A stretch of DNA of 64,000 nt. It comes from Ureibacillus aquaedulcis. Its GTDB lineage: Bacteria > Bacillota > Bacilli > Bacillales_A > Planococcaceae. Location: NCBI RefSeq assembly GCF_030418165.1, contig NZ_JAUHTQ010000001.1, forward strand, positions 62,001 to 126,000. The letters are read 5' to 3'. The translations under genes were made by a program, and so were the position numbers. The notes under the pieces are model-generated. The model ran no database searches, was not told where the DNA came from, and saw only the letters and a program-made list of their open reading frames with translations. Below are positions 33,504 to 42,366 of the stretch, in pieces (position 1 is the first letter of the stretch; each line of letters starts with the position of its first letter).

Positions 33504-35342
33504 ATGCTTGATTCCTTACTCTTTCAAATAGTGGCGATTCTCGCACTTGGAATTTTGTCACAATGGCTTGCTTGGCGATTTAGGCTTCCAGCGATTGTCG
33601 TTATGTCGCTTGCTGGATTGATTATTGGACCGTTTCTTGGATTGATGAATCCAAAAGAGAGCTTTGGTGAAATCTTTAATCCAGTTATTTCACTAGCTGT
33701 AGCGATTATTTTATTTGAAGGCAGTTTGAGCTTGGATATTCGGGAAATAAAGGATTCGCGCAAGCCGATTTTCCGGGTATCTACAATCGGTTCCTTTTTG
33801 GCATGGATTGCCGGGTCCTTTGCAGCCCACTATTTGGCGGGCATCTCGCTCGATGTGGCATTTATCATCGGGGGGATCTTTATCGTCACTGGTCCAACCG
33901 TGATTATGCCCCTATTGCGCCAGGCAAAACTTAAGGAAAGACCAGCGACGATCTTAAAATGGGAAGGGATTGTTGTAGACCCATTTGGTGCTCTTGTAGC
34001 CTTATTTGCCCTGCAAGTGGTGTTATGGATGAATGATACAATCACCGGTAGTTCATTGCTGCTATTCTTTGGTGCCTCCATTCTTTCTGTCATCATTGGA
34101 GCAGGAGCAGGATTCCTGCTTGGTCGATTATTGGAGCATGGATATATTCCCGAGTTCCTGAAATCTCCCATTGTTTTAGTAAGTGTACTTCTGGTATTCG
34201 TGTTAACGGACACGATTATGCATGAGACGGGATTGCTTGCCGTTACGGCCATGGGAATCATCATGGCAAATATGCACCTGACAAGCTTGAGAGATTTATT
34301 GCATTTTAAAGAAAATATATCAGTCCTTTTGATTTCCGGCGTATTTATCATGCTGACGGCTTCTTTATCCGCCGACACCTTAATGGATATTTTAAGCTGG
34401 AATATGCTGTTCTTTGTTTTAGTGATGCTTTTTGTTGTACGTCCAGCAGCAATCTGGCTTGCAACGATTGGATTGGATTTAACAAAACAGGAACGCATTC
34501 TAATAGGCTGGGTTGCGCCCAGGGGAATTGTTGCACTAACCGTTTCCGGATTTTTTGCAAGCGTTTTAGGAGAGGAAGGTTTCGCCGATGCAGATATCGT
34601 TACAGCCTTAACCCTAGCCTTAGTGTTTGCAACCGTATTGGCACATGGCTTTTCAATTAGTTGGCTCGCAAGAAAACTAAACCTCCGAGCAACCGATGAG
34701 GCTGGTGTAATGATTGTTGGAGGGGGGTTGTTCAGTGCAGTCTTCGGGGAAGCTCTGCAAAGTTTCAATAAACCAGTGTTAATGATCGATCGCTTATGGG
34801 GTTCTCTAAGTCAAGCCCGTCAACTGGGCCTAAGAACGGAGGTGGGCGATATTTTAAGTGAAAAAACGGAGTATCATGTGGATTTGACACCATATGAAAT
34901 ATTAATAGCGGCAACAGAGGATGATGCTTATAATGCATTGATTTGCCAACACTTCGTCCCTGAGTTGGGGCGTGAACATATTTTTCAGACACCGAGACAT
35001 TCGGCAGATCCGAGCGGCTATAGTAAATCAATTGGTGGAAAGACTCTCTTTGACGGGCAGTATGATATACATGCTTTAAATCGCCTGATTGAAGAGGGAT
35101 ATATGATTCGGAAAACGCAACTGACCGATCAATATACACTGGGTGATTTTATAAACGATAATGATCATAAAACAATTCCGTTATTCGCCGTGGATAGTGA
35201 AAATAATCTAGTTTTTTTAGCAAACGCCAAAAAGCGTTCATTAGATGTGGGAACAACTATTGTAAGCCTAACTTCACCAACGCGGATGATGGAAAAGGCA
35301 ATGGAGAGGGCGACAAACATCGAAAATCCGCCAAAAGACTGA
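33504..35342 (+). CDS. CPA1-type Na+(K+)/H+ antiporter with cytoplasmic regulatory domain
   Basis: 612 residues, with about 12 transmembrane helices in the first ~395. The monovalent cation:proton antiporter-1 core has a VTGPTVIMPLLR loop and the helix with WEGIVVDPFGALVAL, holding the ion-binding Asp. WVAPRGIVALTVSGFFAS is the conserved arginine region. The last 200 residues form a soluble domain that starts GVMIVGGGLF and looks like an RCK/TrkA-N-type fold, then continues to a second small domain. It should export sodium or potassium in exchange for protons, gated by the cytoplasmic part. AAGGGG precedes the ATG. Confidence 0.85.
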   Translation: MLDSLLFQIVAILALGILSQWLAWRFRLPAIVVMSLAGLIIGPFLGLMNPKESFGEIFNPVISLAVAIILFEGSLSLDIREIKDSRKPIFRVSTIGSFLAWIAGSFAAHYLAGISLDVAFIIGGIFIVTGPTVIMPLLRQAKLKERPATILKWEGIVVDPFGALVALFALQVVLWMNDTITGSSLLLFFGASILSVIIGAGAGFLLGRLLEHGYIPEFLKSPIVLVSVLLVFVLTDTIMHETGLLAVTAMGIIMANMHLTSLRDLLHFKENISVLLISGVFIMLTASLSADTLMDILSWNMLFFVLVMLFVVRPAAIWLATIGLDLTKQERILIGWVAPRGIVALTVSGFFASVLGEEGFADADIVTALTLALVFATVLAHGFSISWLARKLNLRATDEAGVMIVGGGLFSAVFGEALQSFNKPVLMIDRLWGSLSQARQLGLRTEVGDILSEKTEYHVDLTPYEILIAATEDDAYNALICQHFVPELGREHIFQTPRHSADPSGYSKSIGGKTLFDGQYDIHALNRLIEEGYMIRKTQLTDQYTLGDFINDNDHKTIPLFAVDSENNLVFLANAKKRSLDVGTTIVSLTSPTRMMEKAMERATNIENPPKD

Positions 35343-35433
35343 ATTTTAATTATTCTAAACCGGTTCCCTATTCCACTTGTGCTGCATCTGTTAAAATAAC
35401 GGTTGGAAATAAAAAGGTGGAGGAAACAAAAAA

Positions 35434-35976
35434 ATGAAAATATTACTTGTTGATGGCACTGTGTTTGGAAAGAAAACGGGTGCGATTTTACGGCAAATTG
35501 AACAATACATTAAAGAATATAATGCTGAGTTAGAGCTTGAAACCTTATATTTTGCTGATTTAAAGCATCAAATCTTAGACGGAAGTCCGCTGAACGATGA
35601 TATGCAGATGATGATTCAAAAATTCAAGGAAGCGGACGGTTACATTATCTCGACGCCCATTTATCAAGCATCGATTCCTGGAGTGCTTAAAAATGCATTT
35701 GATATGATTGATCCAAAGGCTATGCGATATAAGCCGGTTTCCATGGTAGCCAATGGCGGTACATATCAACATCATTTAGTAGTCGAAAATCAGCTAAGAC
35801 CGATCTTGGATTATTTCCGCTGCTTAGTGACACCGAATTACGTCTATACACATTCATCGCACTTTGATGAAAACGACATGATTACAGATGAGTCAATTCA
35901 TGAAAGACTACGTGAACTCGCTTATGTTTTCTTACAATATTGTAAATTAAGTGAAACATTGCCGCATAAAGACTAA
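35434..35976 (+). CDS. NADPH-dependent FMN reductase family protein
   Basis: 180 residues with a flavodoxin-like fold. The phosphate loop near residues 7-16 (GTVFGKKTGA) is unusual in spelling. The flavin-edge motif STPIYQASIPGVLKNAFDMI and the strand VSMVANGG are typical of SsuE/YwqN-type reductases, which supply reduced flavin or reduce quinones and azo dyes. The ATG has GGAGG eight to nine bases upstream. It is a single gene ended by a strong terminator. The physiological electron acceptor is unknown. Confidence 0.85.
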   Translation: MKILLVDGTVFGKKTGAILRQIEQYIKEYNAELELETLYFADLKHQILDGSPLNDDMQMMIQKFKEADGYIISTPIYQASIPGVLKNAFDMIDPKAMRYKPVSMVANGGTYQHHLVVENQLRPILDYFRCLVTPNYVYTHSSHFDENDMITDESIHERLRELAYVFLQYCKLSETLPHKD

Positions 35977-35977
35977 A

Positions 35978-36014
35978 AAAATGGATCTCCCATTTACAGG
36001 AGATCCATTTTTAT
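35978..36014. terminator. Bidirectional terminator
   Basis: Perfect 12-base-pair stem, aaatggatctcc / ggagatccattt, with an eight-base loop and A and T runs on the two sides. It serves both the flavin reductase and the convergent MATE gene. Confidence 0.9.
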
Positions 36015-36021
36015 TTTGCTT

Positions 36022-37428
36022 TTAGGGAAGTGCGGGTGTTTCTTTAAGCTCAATTTCAATTTCCTCCACCGGCGAGGATGGAGAAACAAGTGCATGATGC
36101 TCCCATTTCCGACTTTTCCATCTAAACAGCATGATAATTGCTCTAGTCCATTCATCAGCTGCAATTGCAAGCCAAACCCCGACTAAGCCTAGATCGAAAA
36201 CGAAAACCAATAGATATCCTAATGGCACACTCATGCAAAGCATTGACAAGAACCCGATTTTTACCGGGAATCTTGCATCACCGGAAGCTCGTAATGAGTT
36301 AATGATTGTAATGTTGATTGTGCGTCCAGTTTCCAATAGCATGCTTAATAACAGCACGGAAATACCAAATTGAATAACCACTGGATTGTCTGTAAACAGA
36401 CTCATTAATGGTACACGGAATAGTGTTACAAGGGCTGCGACGACAGAGGTAAAAATAAGTGCTGCTTTCACACTGAACCAAAGTTGTTTATACGCTGCAT
36501 CTTTTTCTCCCGACCCCACCAAACGGCCGGTAATAATTGAAGTCCCCATTCCGATGGCAAGTGCAAACAAATACGTAAACATGGAAATATTATTTGCATA
36601 TTGTCTTGCGGCTAATGCCTCCGCACCAAGATATGTCACATAATATAGGAAGATAATTTGACACAGCTGATACAAAATCTGCTCCAGGGCACTTGGAATT
36701 CCAATGGATAAGATTTTTTTCACATATTCCTTTGAAAAGGTGATATAGTACTCGAATTTTATTTTTATCTCCAAAGCTTGATAGAGCAGCCATAGGAACA
36801 CGAACACTGCAAGTAAACGGCTGACCACGGAAGAAATCGCTGCACCTTGCACACCAAGCTCCGGTGCACCAAAATTACCGAAAATTAAAATATAGTTCGC
36901 GGCTACGTGGAATATATTCATTCCTAGGGAAACATACATGGTTTGCTTCGTCCACCCGTGCACGCGGATGATTGCTGCCAGTGAATTAATGATTGCTTGA
37001 AGGAAGATTCCTCCACCTACGATGATTAAATAGCTTTGTGCATGCTCTAGCACTGCACCTTGTAGATTCATCATCATCATTAAATGGTTTGATGACAAAA
37101 TAAAAACGACCGACATGATAAGTCCGACGCATAGGTTTAAAGTAACCGCTAATGCTGAAATTCTAGCTGCTTCAATATATCGACGTGAGCCAAGATACTG
37201 GGAGACAACAATTGCCGCACCATTTCCGACTACTTCCAGTATGAGAATCGCTATATGTATATATTGATTGGCTGTACCTACACCTGAAACGGCGTCATCT
37301 GAGACGGCGCTTAACATAAAGGTATCGGCGAGCCCCATTAACATAAATAAGAAAACTTCTAAAAAAATTGGCCAAGTTAAATGGAACAAGCTGAGTTTTT
37401 CAGCAGGTTTTTTAAGTGTTTCACTCAT
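36022..37428 (-). CDS. MATE-family multidrug efflux transporter
   Basis: 468 residues with twelve predicted membrane helices in two halves. The N-terminal LTWPIFLEVFLFMLMGLADT is the typical MATE opening with its helix-1 proline. VGNGAAIVVSQYLGSRR and the second-half GMGTSIITGRLVGSGEKDAA are the paired loops after helices 2 and 8. ALEQILYQLCQIIFLYYVTY-L is helix 7. Such pumps export cationic or hydrophobic compounds using a sodium or proton gradient. GAGG precedes the ATG by seven bases. Confidence 0.9.
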   Translation of the reverse strand: MSETLKKPAEKLSLFHLTWPIFLEVFLFMLMGLADTFMLSAVSDDAVSGVGTANQYIHIAILILEVVGNGAAIVVSQYLGSRRYIEAARISALAVTLNLCVGLIMSVVFILSSNHLMMMMNLQGAVLEHAQSYLIIVGGGIFLQAIINSLAAIIRVHGWTKQTMYVSLGMNIFHVAANYILIFGNFGAPELGVQGAAISSVVSRLLAVFVFLWLLYQALEIKIKFEYYITFSKEYVKKILSIGIPSALEQILYQLCQIIFLYYVTYLGAEALAARQYANNISMFTYLFALAIGMGTSIITGRLVGSGEKDAAYKQLWFSVKAALIFTSVVAALVTLFRVPLMSLFTDNPVVIQFGISVLLLSMLLETGRTINITIINSLRASGDARFPVKIGFLSMLCMSVPLGYLLVFVFDLGLVGVWLAIAADEWTRAIIMLFRWKSRKWEHHALVSPSSPVEEIEIELKETPALP

Positions 37429-37824
37429 TCATTAACCTCTTTCTTTTGAGAATTCTGCACAGAAAAACATCGGCTCGATTAATTTTGGCCGAAATGTATT
37501 TTTCTAACATCGAGCAATATCTTATCACAAAAGTGGTAAAGAAAATATATATTTATTATTTAATTCATGTAACCGTTTTATAGTAGGAAAATGGTTCTTT
37601 TTTAAGTAATTACAAAAGAAGCAGAAAGAGTTTGAGTGAAGCCGATGCAGGAATTCCTTATATTTTTGTTATAGGGAGGTTTTAACTTTAATTATCTTGA
37701 TCTTATTAGGATGCATACAGTTTTTTTCATTTTCTTCTTCCGTTCATCTATAGTTGGTGACATTAGTGAAAATAATATATTGTACAGAAGCTTCAAAAAA
37801 TGAAAAGGATACAAAGATGTTATT
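37429..37824. other. Intergenic stretch without a recognised gene
   Basis: About 400 AT-rich bases containing the upstream region of the MATE gene. No ribosome-site/start combination or structured RNA motif was recognised. Small minus-strand open frames here look spurious. Confidence 0.45.
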
Positions 37825-38190
37825 TTGCTGATTTCTGATGAATGTGGTTTTGTTTTTAGTACCCTGGGAATTCTATATGGACTGATGGTGTTCTTCATTC
37901 CTTATGTTCACTTCATGGTGATGATACTAGCGGTGTTCTTTAGTTTATGGTTATGGACTATTTTAAATGAGCTTGGAAAGGTTCCGGTAGAGAGCGAATC
38001 ATCCTGGCAAGTGTCGGGAGCAGTTTTTATTTTGGATTAACGGTATTATTTGTATATATGTATGTAAACATTAAGCCGTATTATCCGGTAAAGATACTTT
38101 TATGAGGTCTCTCGGTTTATGACTTGCTGGTATGGTAACAGCTGCAGCATGTACTACTTGCTTTGTTTATAACAGGCTTTTCGAAACAGA
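37825..38190 (+). pseudogene. Possible remnant of a membrane-protein gene
   Basis: An open stretch of about 70 codons encodes hydrophobic segments, including STLGILYGLMVFFIPYVHF and ILAVFFSLWLWTILNELG. It ends at 38040, but a shifted frame continues as FYFGLTVLFVYMYVNIKPYY up to about 38105. A further hydrophobic run continues after that. This looks like a decayed multi-helix protein rather than a gene in use. There is no ribosome site at the start. Low certainty. Confidence 0.35.
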
Positions 38191-38271
38191 CAAAGAACTT
38201 AGGGCACTGTGAAAAGTATAATTCAACAATTGAGGCTAAAAATAGTCAATAAAAAAAGAGAAGAGGATACT

Positions 38272-39726
38272 ATGGGATTTGGATGGAATTTTGATAATAG
38301 TTATGCCAGACTTTCGGACACTTTTTATGCAATTGTCGGCTTGCATCCTGTGAGTGACCCGAAGATCGTGTTATTTAATGAAGAACTTGCTAAAGAGTTG
38401 GGTTTAAGCAGCGAGGAACTGCAAAGTGAAGAAGGGGTGCAAATCCTGGCGGGTAATAAAGCGCCGGAAGGATCGTTTCCAATGGCCCAAGCCTATGCTG
38501 GACATCAGTTCGGTTACTTCACAATGCTTGGAGATGGTCGAGCTGTTCTTTATGGAGAACAAATGACCCCGGAGAACGAACGTTTCGATATTCAGTTAAA
38601 GGGTGCAGGAAGAACACCTTTTTCCCGTGGTGGAGATGGTCGGGCAGCCCTTGGACCAATGCTAAGAGAATATATTATTAGTGAGGCAATGCATGGATTA
38701 GGAATTCCCACGACTCGAAGTCTGGCCGTTGTTTCCACGGGAGAAAAAATTATTCGGGAAACGCATCTTCCGGGTGCAATTCTAACACGTGTTGCTTCCA
38801 GTCATATTCGTGTGGGGACATTCCAGTTTGTTGCAAATTGGGGTTCTTATGAGGATCTTCAATCATTGGCGAGCTATACAATCATTCGTCACTATACAGA
38901 TATTCCGAATAGTGATAACCAATACTTATATTTACTGCAGGAAGTTATTCGAAAACAAGCCGAGCTGATTGCCAAATGGCAGCTTGTGGGCTTTATTCAC
39001 GGGGTCATGAATACGGACAATATGGCCATTAGTGGTGAATCTATTGATTTCGGGCCATGTGCATTTATGGATACCTATAACCCTGAAACAGTATTTAGTT
39101 CCATAGATACACAGGGGCGTTACGCATACGTAAATCAGCCAAAAATGGGTTTATGGAATTTAGCGCGATTTGCTGAAAGCCTTGTTCCTTTATTGGATGA
39201 CGATGAGGAAAAAGCGATTGAAATAGCACAAGGTCAAATTTCTCAATATATGCCCCAATTCGAGAAGAATTGGCTAGATGGAATGAGGGCAAAGTTAGGA
39301 CTGTTTGATGAAGAAGAGCAAGACAAACAGTTGGCGGATGAACTGCTCAACTTAATGGAGAGAAATCGAGCCGACTATACAAATACATTCCGGGCGTTAA
39401 CAATTGGCCTGCATGAAAATTCTCCGCTTCATGGTAAGGAAGGGTTTGAGGAATGGCTTCAAAAGTGGGAACAAAGACGCGGTAGACAATCGCAATCCGC
39501 CGAAGAATCAATGGAGCTAATGAAAAATAGTAATCCATCTGTAATCCCACGTAATCACCGCGTAGAAGAGGCATTGGATGCAGCAGTCAATGACGGTGAC
39601 TTGAGTGTGTTGGAACGCTTATTGGCAGCGCTCGCCGATCCATATGATTATTCATCCGATTTCGAGGAATATTGCACTTTGCCAGAAAAGCCGCAACGCC
39701 CATATCGGACATTTTGTGGAACTTAA
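38272..39726 (+). CDS. selO: Protein adenylyltransferase SelO (YdiU family)
   Basis: 484 residues, a pseudokinase-fold enzyme that transfers AMP from ATP to protein Ser/Thr/Tyr. Family blocks visible are [20 protein letters not shown] (about residues 78-97), [40 protein letters not shown], the catalytic-loop-like GVMNTDNMA and DFGPCAFMD. The C-terminus ends RTFCGT: a cysteine third from the end, the position at which animal SelO carries selenocysteine. The ATG at 38272 follows GAAGAGG and starts [14 protein letters not shown] as in homologues. The 38209 form adds an unrelated tail. Solitary gene. Confidence 0.93.
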   Translation: MGFGWNFDNSYARLSDTFYAIVGLHPVSDPKIVLFNEELAKELGLSSEELQSEEGVQILAGNKAPEGSFPMAQAYAGHQFGYFTMLGDGRAVLYGEQMTPENERFDIQLKGAGRTPFSRGGDGRAALGPMLREYIISEAMHGLGIPTTRSLAVVSTGEKIIRETHLPGAILTRVASSHIRVGTFQFVANWGSYEDLQSLASYTIIRHYTDIPNSDNQYLYLLQEVIRKQAELIAKWQLVGFIHGVMNTDNMAISGESIDFGPCAFMDTYNPETVFSSIDTQGRYAYVNQPKMGLWNLARFAESLVPLLDDDEEKAIEIAQGQISQYMPQFEKNWLDGMRAKLGLFDEEEQDKQLADELLNLMERNRADYTNTFRALTIGLHENSPLHGKEGFEEWLQKWEQRRGRQSQSAEESMELMKNSNPSVIPRNHRVEEALDAAVNDGDLSVLERLLAALADPYDYSSDFEEYCTLPEKPQRPYRTFCGT

Positions 39727-39833
39727 GGGTATAATAGGGTGTAGGGAAGGTTGTTTGATGGAGTGAATTGCTCACCACCCCTACAGGAACCCAAATAAAT
39801 ACGCAAGCATGAAAATTAAAGGAGACTACGCTC

Positions 39834-40106
39834 ATGGAAAAACACGAAGTGGGAGAAATTTTTACGATTACGGACGAGAACGATGAGGAATTAGAAGTCG
39901 AAGTTCTTGCTTCAATCAATATCGAAGGAACAGAATACGTAGCCGTTGGTTTTGTAGAAGAAATTCAAGAAGAAACAGAAGAAGATATCGATGTGTTCTT
40001 TTTGAAAGTAGATGGTGAAGGCGACCTTAGCGCAATCGAAAGCGATGAAGAATTCGATAAAGTATCAGCAGCCTTCGACGAAATCATGGATGAAGAAGAA
40101 GAGTAG
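39834..40106 (+). CDS. DUF1292 protein (YrzB-like)
   Basis: 90 residues, very acidic. The motif FTITDENDEELEVEVLASIN, then EYVAVGFVEEI and a Glu-rich C-terminus, fits the DUF1292 family, which is widespread in Bacillales and Clostridia. There it sits near yrrK/ruvX in many genomes. Here it is separate, with a GGAG site before the ATG and its own terminator. The function is unknown. Confidence 0.85.
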   Translation: MEKHEVGEIFTITDENDEELEVEVLASINIEGTEYVAVGFVEEIQEETEEDIDVFFLKVDGEGDLSAIESDEEFDKVSAAFDEIMDEEEE

Positions 40107-40123
40107 AAACACATAGTTAGCGG

Positions 40124-40155
40124 CGCCTCCAATTTACTTTGGAGGCGTTTTTTTG
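40124..40155 (+). terminator. Intrinsic terminator
   Basis: Stem cgcctccaa / ttggaggcg with a six-base loop and T7, shortly after the DUF1292 stop. Confidence 0.92.
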
Positions 40156-40205
40156 TTGGCGAGGCATTTGACGGGATTGAAAATATACTTTAACTAGGGG
40201 AAGGG

Positions 40206-40465
40206 CACATAAACTTGAGGACGTCGCACGTAAAGAGGTAAAACTCGCACGTAAACATGGGGAAGTTGCACGTAAACAAGAGGAAGTCGCACGTAAAGAG
40301 GTAAAACTCGCACGTAAACATGAGAAAGTCCCAAGTAAATCGGGAAGCCCAACGTAAATAGGTGAAACTCGTACGTAAAGAGTGGAAAGTCGCTCATAAA
40401 TATATATAGAGCGCGCGCAACGATGTAAAAGCCGCTTGTAATTATCGGAATTTGCTCGTGAAGGT
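40206..40465. repeat. 21-bp-periodic array, unit core cacgtaaa
   Basis: Cores related to cacgtaaa start at 40206, 40227, 40248, 40269, 40290, 40311 and 40332, i.e. exactly 21 bases apart. After a two-base slip they continue at 40351, 40372 and 40393. Decayed copies are near 40435 and 40455. The units alternate two spacer flavours (such as gaggtaaaactcg and catggggaagttg). Reading frames through it give 7-residue repeats, but there is no start codon with a ribosome site. The rest of 40157-40626 holds no gene. Confidence 0.85.
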
Positions 40466-40626
40466 ATAAAACTCCCTCCGAACGAGTAGCTAACAGTTGT
40501 AACTAAAACTGTTTTTACGCGTCCAATATTCTGGAGACCTCTGCCACTATCCTAAAAAGACCCTTACAAAAGGCCATAAAATAAAAAAACATATAAACCG
40601 TCCTAATCAGGAGTAATCGTCTCAAT

Positions 40627-40666
40627 AAAAAATGCTTGGAACTCCTTAAAAGTTTCCAAGCACTTT
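40627..40666 (-). terminator. Terminator of the ZIP transporter gene (minus strand)
   Basis: Stem tgcttggaa / ttccaagca with a loop of about 12 bases, A-rich on the left so T-rich on the minus strand. Confidence 0.8.
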
Positions 40667-40672
40667 ATTCTA

Positions 40673-41488
40673 TCAACCTAAAGCTACATCCAAGATCATC
40701 ATTAGGGTAAAGCCAATCATTAAGCTCATCACGGCGAGGTCTTTATTACCTTCTTCTTGAGAGCTCGGGATAACCTCCTCTGCTACAACGAAGATCATTG
40801 CACCTGCCGCAAATGCTAAAGCCAGGGGCAACAGCGGTTCAATAAATGCCACAGCCATAAATCCGATTATCGCGGAAATGGGCTCAACCATTCCTGAAAA
40901 CTGGCCAAAGAGAAAGCTCTTTTTTCTAGAAAGTCCATCCCGAAGTAAAGGCATTGACACCGCAGCGCCTTCGGGAATATTTTGTATCCCGATACCGATT
41001 GCTAAAGCTAGGGCACCAGCCAATGAAGCAGAAGGCGAACCGAGGGCGACGGCACCAAAAGATACACCGATGGCCAAGCCTTCCGGGATATTATGCAAGG
41101 TAATCGCAAGTACGAGCAGAGTACTTCTTTTTCGCTTTTTTGGATGAAGCCCTTCTGCACTATTAAGTGGTGCGTTTGGGTGAAGGTGTGGAAGCAGCTT
41201 ATCGATCAAGTAAATAAATTCTCCACCTAACAAAAATCCAACCGCTACAGGCACCCAAGCAGGCAGACTTCCTCCTTCAGCCATCTCCAAAGCAGGGGAT
41301 AATAGAGACCAAAAGCTTGCGGCAATCATAACACCACCAGCAAAGCCAAGCATACTATCCAAAAACTTTTGGTTGAATGTTTTGGTTGTAAATACTAAAG
41401 CAGCACCTAATGCCGTCATTCCCCAAGTAAATAAAGTAGCAAGTGTTACTTGAAGAAGTGGATCAAGCTCTAAAATGTAATCCATCAT
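40673..41488 (-). CDS. ZIP-family metal transporter
   Basis: 271 residues with about eight membrane helices. The helix-4 motif LAITLHNIPEGLAIG and helix-5 motif GIGIQNIPEGAAVSMPL hold the paired metal-site residues (HNxPEG and QNxPEG). A loop between helices 3 and 4 contains PHLHP, a likely metal-binding loop. The spelling fits the bacterial GufA-like branch. It moves zinc, iron or other divalent metals, most likely inward. No metalloregulator is adjacent. Confidence 0.9.
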   Translation of the reverse strand: MMDYILELDPLLQVTLATLFTWGMTALGAALVFTTKTFNQKFLDSMLGFAGGVMIAASFWSLLSPALEMAEGGSLPAWVPVAVGFLLGGEFIYLIDKLLPHLHPNAPLNSAEGLHPKKRKRSTLLVLAITLHNIPEGLAIGVSFGAVALGSPSASLAGALALAIGIGIQNIPEGAAVSMPLLRDGLSRKKSFLFGQFSGMVEPISAIIGFMAVAFIEPLLPLALAFAAGAMIFVVAEEVIPSSQEEGNKDLAVMSLMIGFTLMMILDVALG

Positions 41489-41593
41489 TGGCCCTTACCC
41501 CTTTGTATACTTTCATACTAAATGTTTCCTTAGAGAAAATTCTAAGCTGTATAAACTGGAAAATCAATGGGAGACTATAAAAGTAATGATCTA

Positions 41594-42064
41594 TCAAATC
41601 TGATATTGAAACTGATTCACATATTGTTGTGGAGTACCATAATAATACGACTTTCTGAATTGGGGAAAAGTCGATTCAAAAAGTATATAGATTGGTGCAT
41701 CCAGGAGCAAAGGGTAATTTGATAAAAATGAACGATCTCCAAAAACCATGCCTTGCAAAGCGCCATTCATATGATTTTTAAATGCATTGTATCGCTTACT
41801 GGCTTCTTCCTCTGTATGCTCACCACTGTCTACGTATACTCTGCCTATTAAGCGGTACTCCCAATCATTTTGCCATTCTGCAATCACTTCATCACGTAGG
41901 TCTTCATTAATTGCCTCATAATTAAAATCAATTCCTATGTCCAAGAAAAGTTGACCTGTATCATCTGAGTGGGTAAGCGTATATTTTCTTCCCATAATAG
42001 GTTCAATCGGACTTGCCGGTAAAATAAATCTCACCTTTAACTTCAGGGGATTGAAATCCGTCAT
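41594..42064 (-). CDS. Staygreen-family protein (Mg-dechelatase-like)
   Basis: 156 residues. It resembles the SGR/staygreen domain: IMGRKYTLTHSDDTGQLFLD (about residues 20-39) followed by IGIDFN, then RDEVIAEW, and GMVFGDRSFLSNYPLLLDAPIYILFES. These match the family's conserved YTLTHSD.TG.LFL, RDEV.AEW and GD..F...P.L blocks. Plant SGR removes magnesium from chlorophyll a, and some bacterial homologues have been shown to have that activity. This organism shows no sign of making chlorophyll, so the natural substrate may be another metallotetrapyrrole. AGGAGG lies seven bases before the ATG at 42064. Single gene. Confidence 0.8.
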   Translation of the reverse strand: MTDFNPLKLKVRFILPASPIEPIMGRKYTLTHSDDTGQLFLDIGIDFNYEAINEDLRDEVIAEWQNDWEYRLIGRVYVDSGEHTEEEASKRYNAFKNHMNGALQGMVFGDRSFLSNYPLLLDAPIYILFESTFPQFRKSYYYGTPQQYVNQFQYQI

Positions 42065-42366
42065 TATATCGCCTCCTAAAAATCCATTCAACAAATAACA
42101 AAATCTGATATTACGAGCTAATATATGGTCAACATACTTGGAAGGTTAGTAAATTAGGTTACTTGACTAAAAAAGGTCTTCTATTAAAAAATCATGCATA
42201 TAGTAAATGGATTAATGTTTTTTATGCGATGGACAAACCTTATATACACCTTTTTAATGATGCGATGAAGAACAATAAACTGCATTAGAGGATTGCGCTC
42301 CGTAGTTAGCAATTGCTTTGCTTAAATTTATGCTCCTAATTGTTATATGTAGGTAGGTGAAACATA
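42065..42366. other. Intergenic stretch with a possible gene remnant
   Basis: Contains a plus-strand open frame ending at 42288 with a protein-like tail (WINVFYAMDKPYIHLFND). It lacks an ATG and a ribosome site, the only start being a TTG at 42163, so it may be a remnant. The rest carries the copA upstream region. No copper-operator sequence was recognised. Confidence 0.25.

Noticed and set aside
33830-34768. Minus-strand open frame of about 310 codons inside the antiporter gene
   Set aside because: It is the antisense shadow of a well-supported transporter gene; its Ser/Thr/Pro/Asn-rich composition is typical of such shadows.
37825-38040. Functional small membrane protein
   Set aside because: No ribosome site, and hydrophobic coding continues in another frame beyond the stop, so a remnant is more likely.
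40194-40397. Minus-strand frame with a seven-residue repeat (YVRLPHV-like)
   Set aside because: It is only the translation of the 21-bp array; there is no ribosome site, and frames on both strands stay open because of the period.
40206-40465. CRISPR array or coding repeat protein
   Set aside because: Period too short for CRISPR, and no translation start for a repeat protein.
42115-42288. Small gene with a GYLTKKG-like stretch resembling a pleckstrin-homology strand
   Set aside because: No ATG, no ribosome site and too short; similarity to a eukaryotic domain over a few residues is most likely chance.
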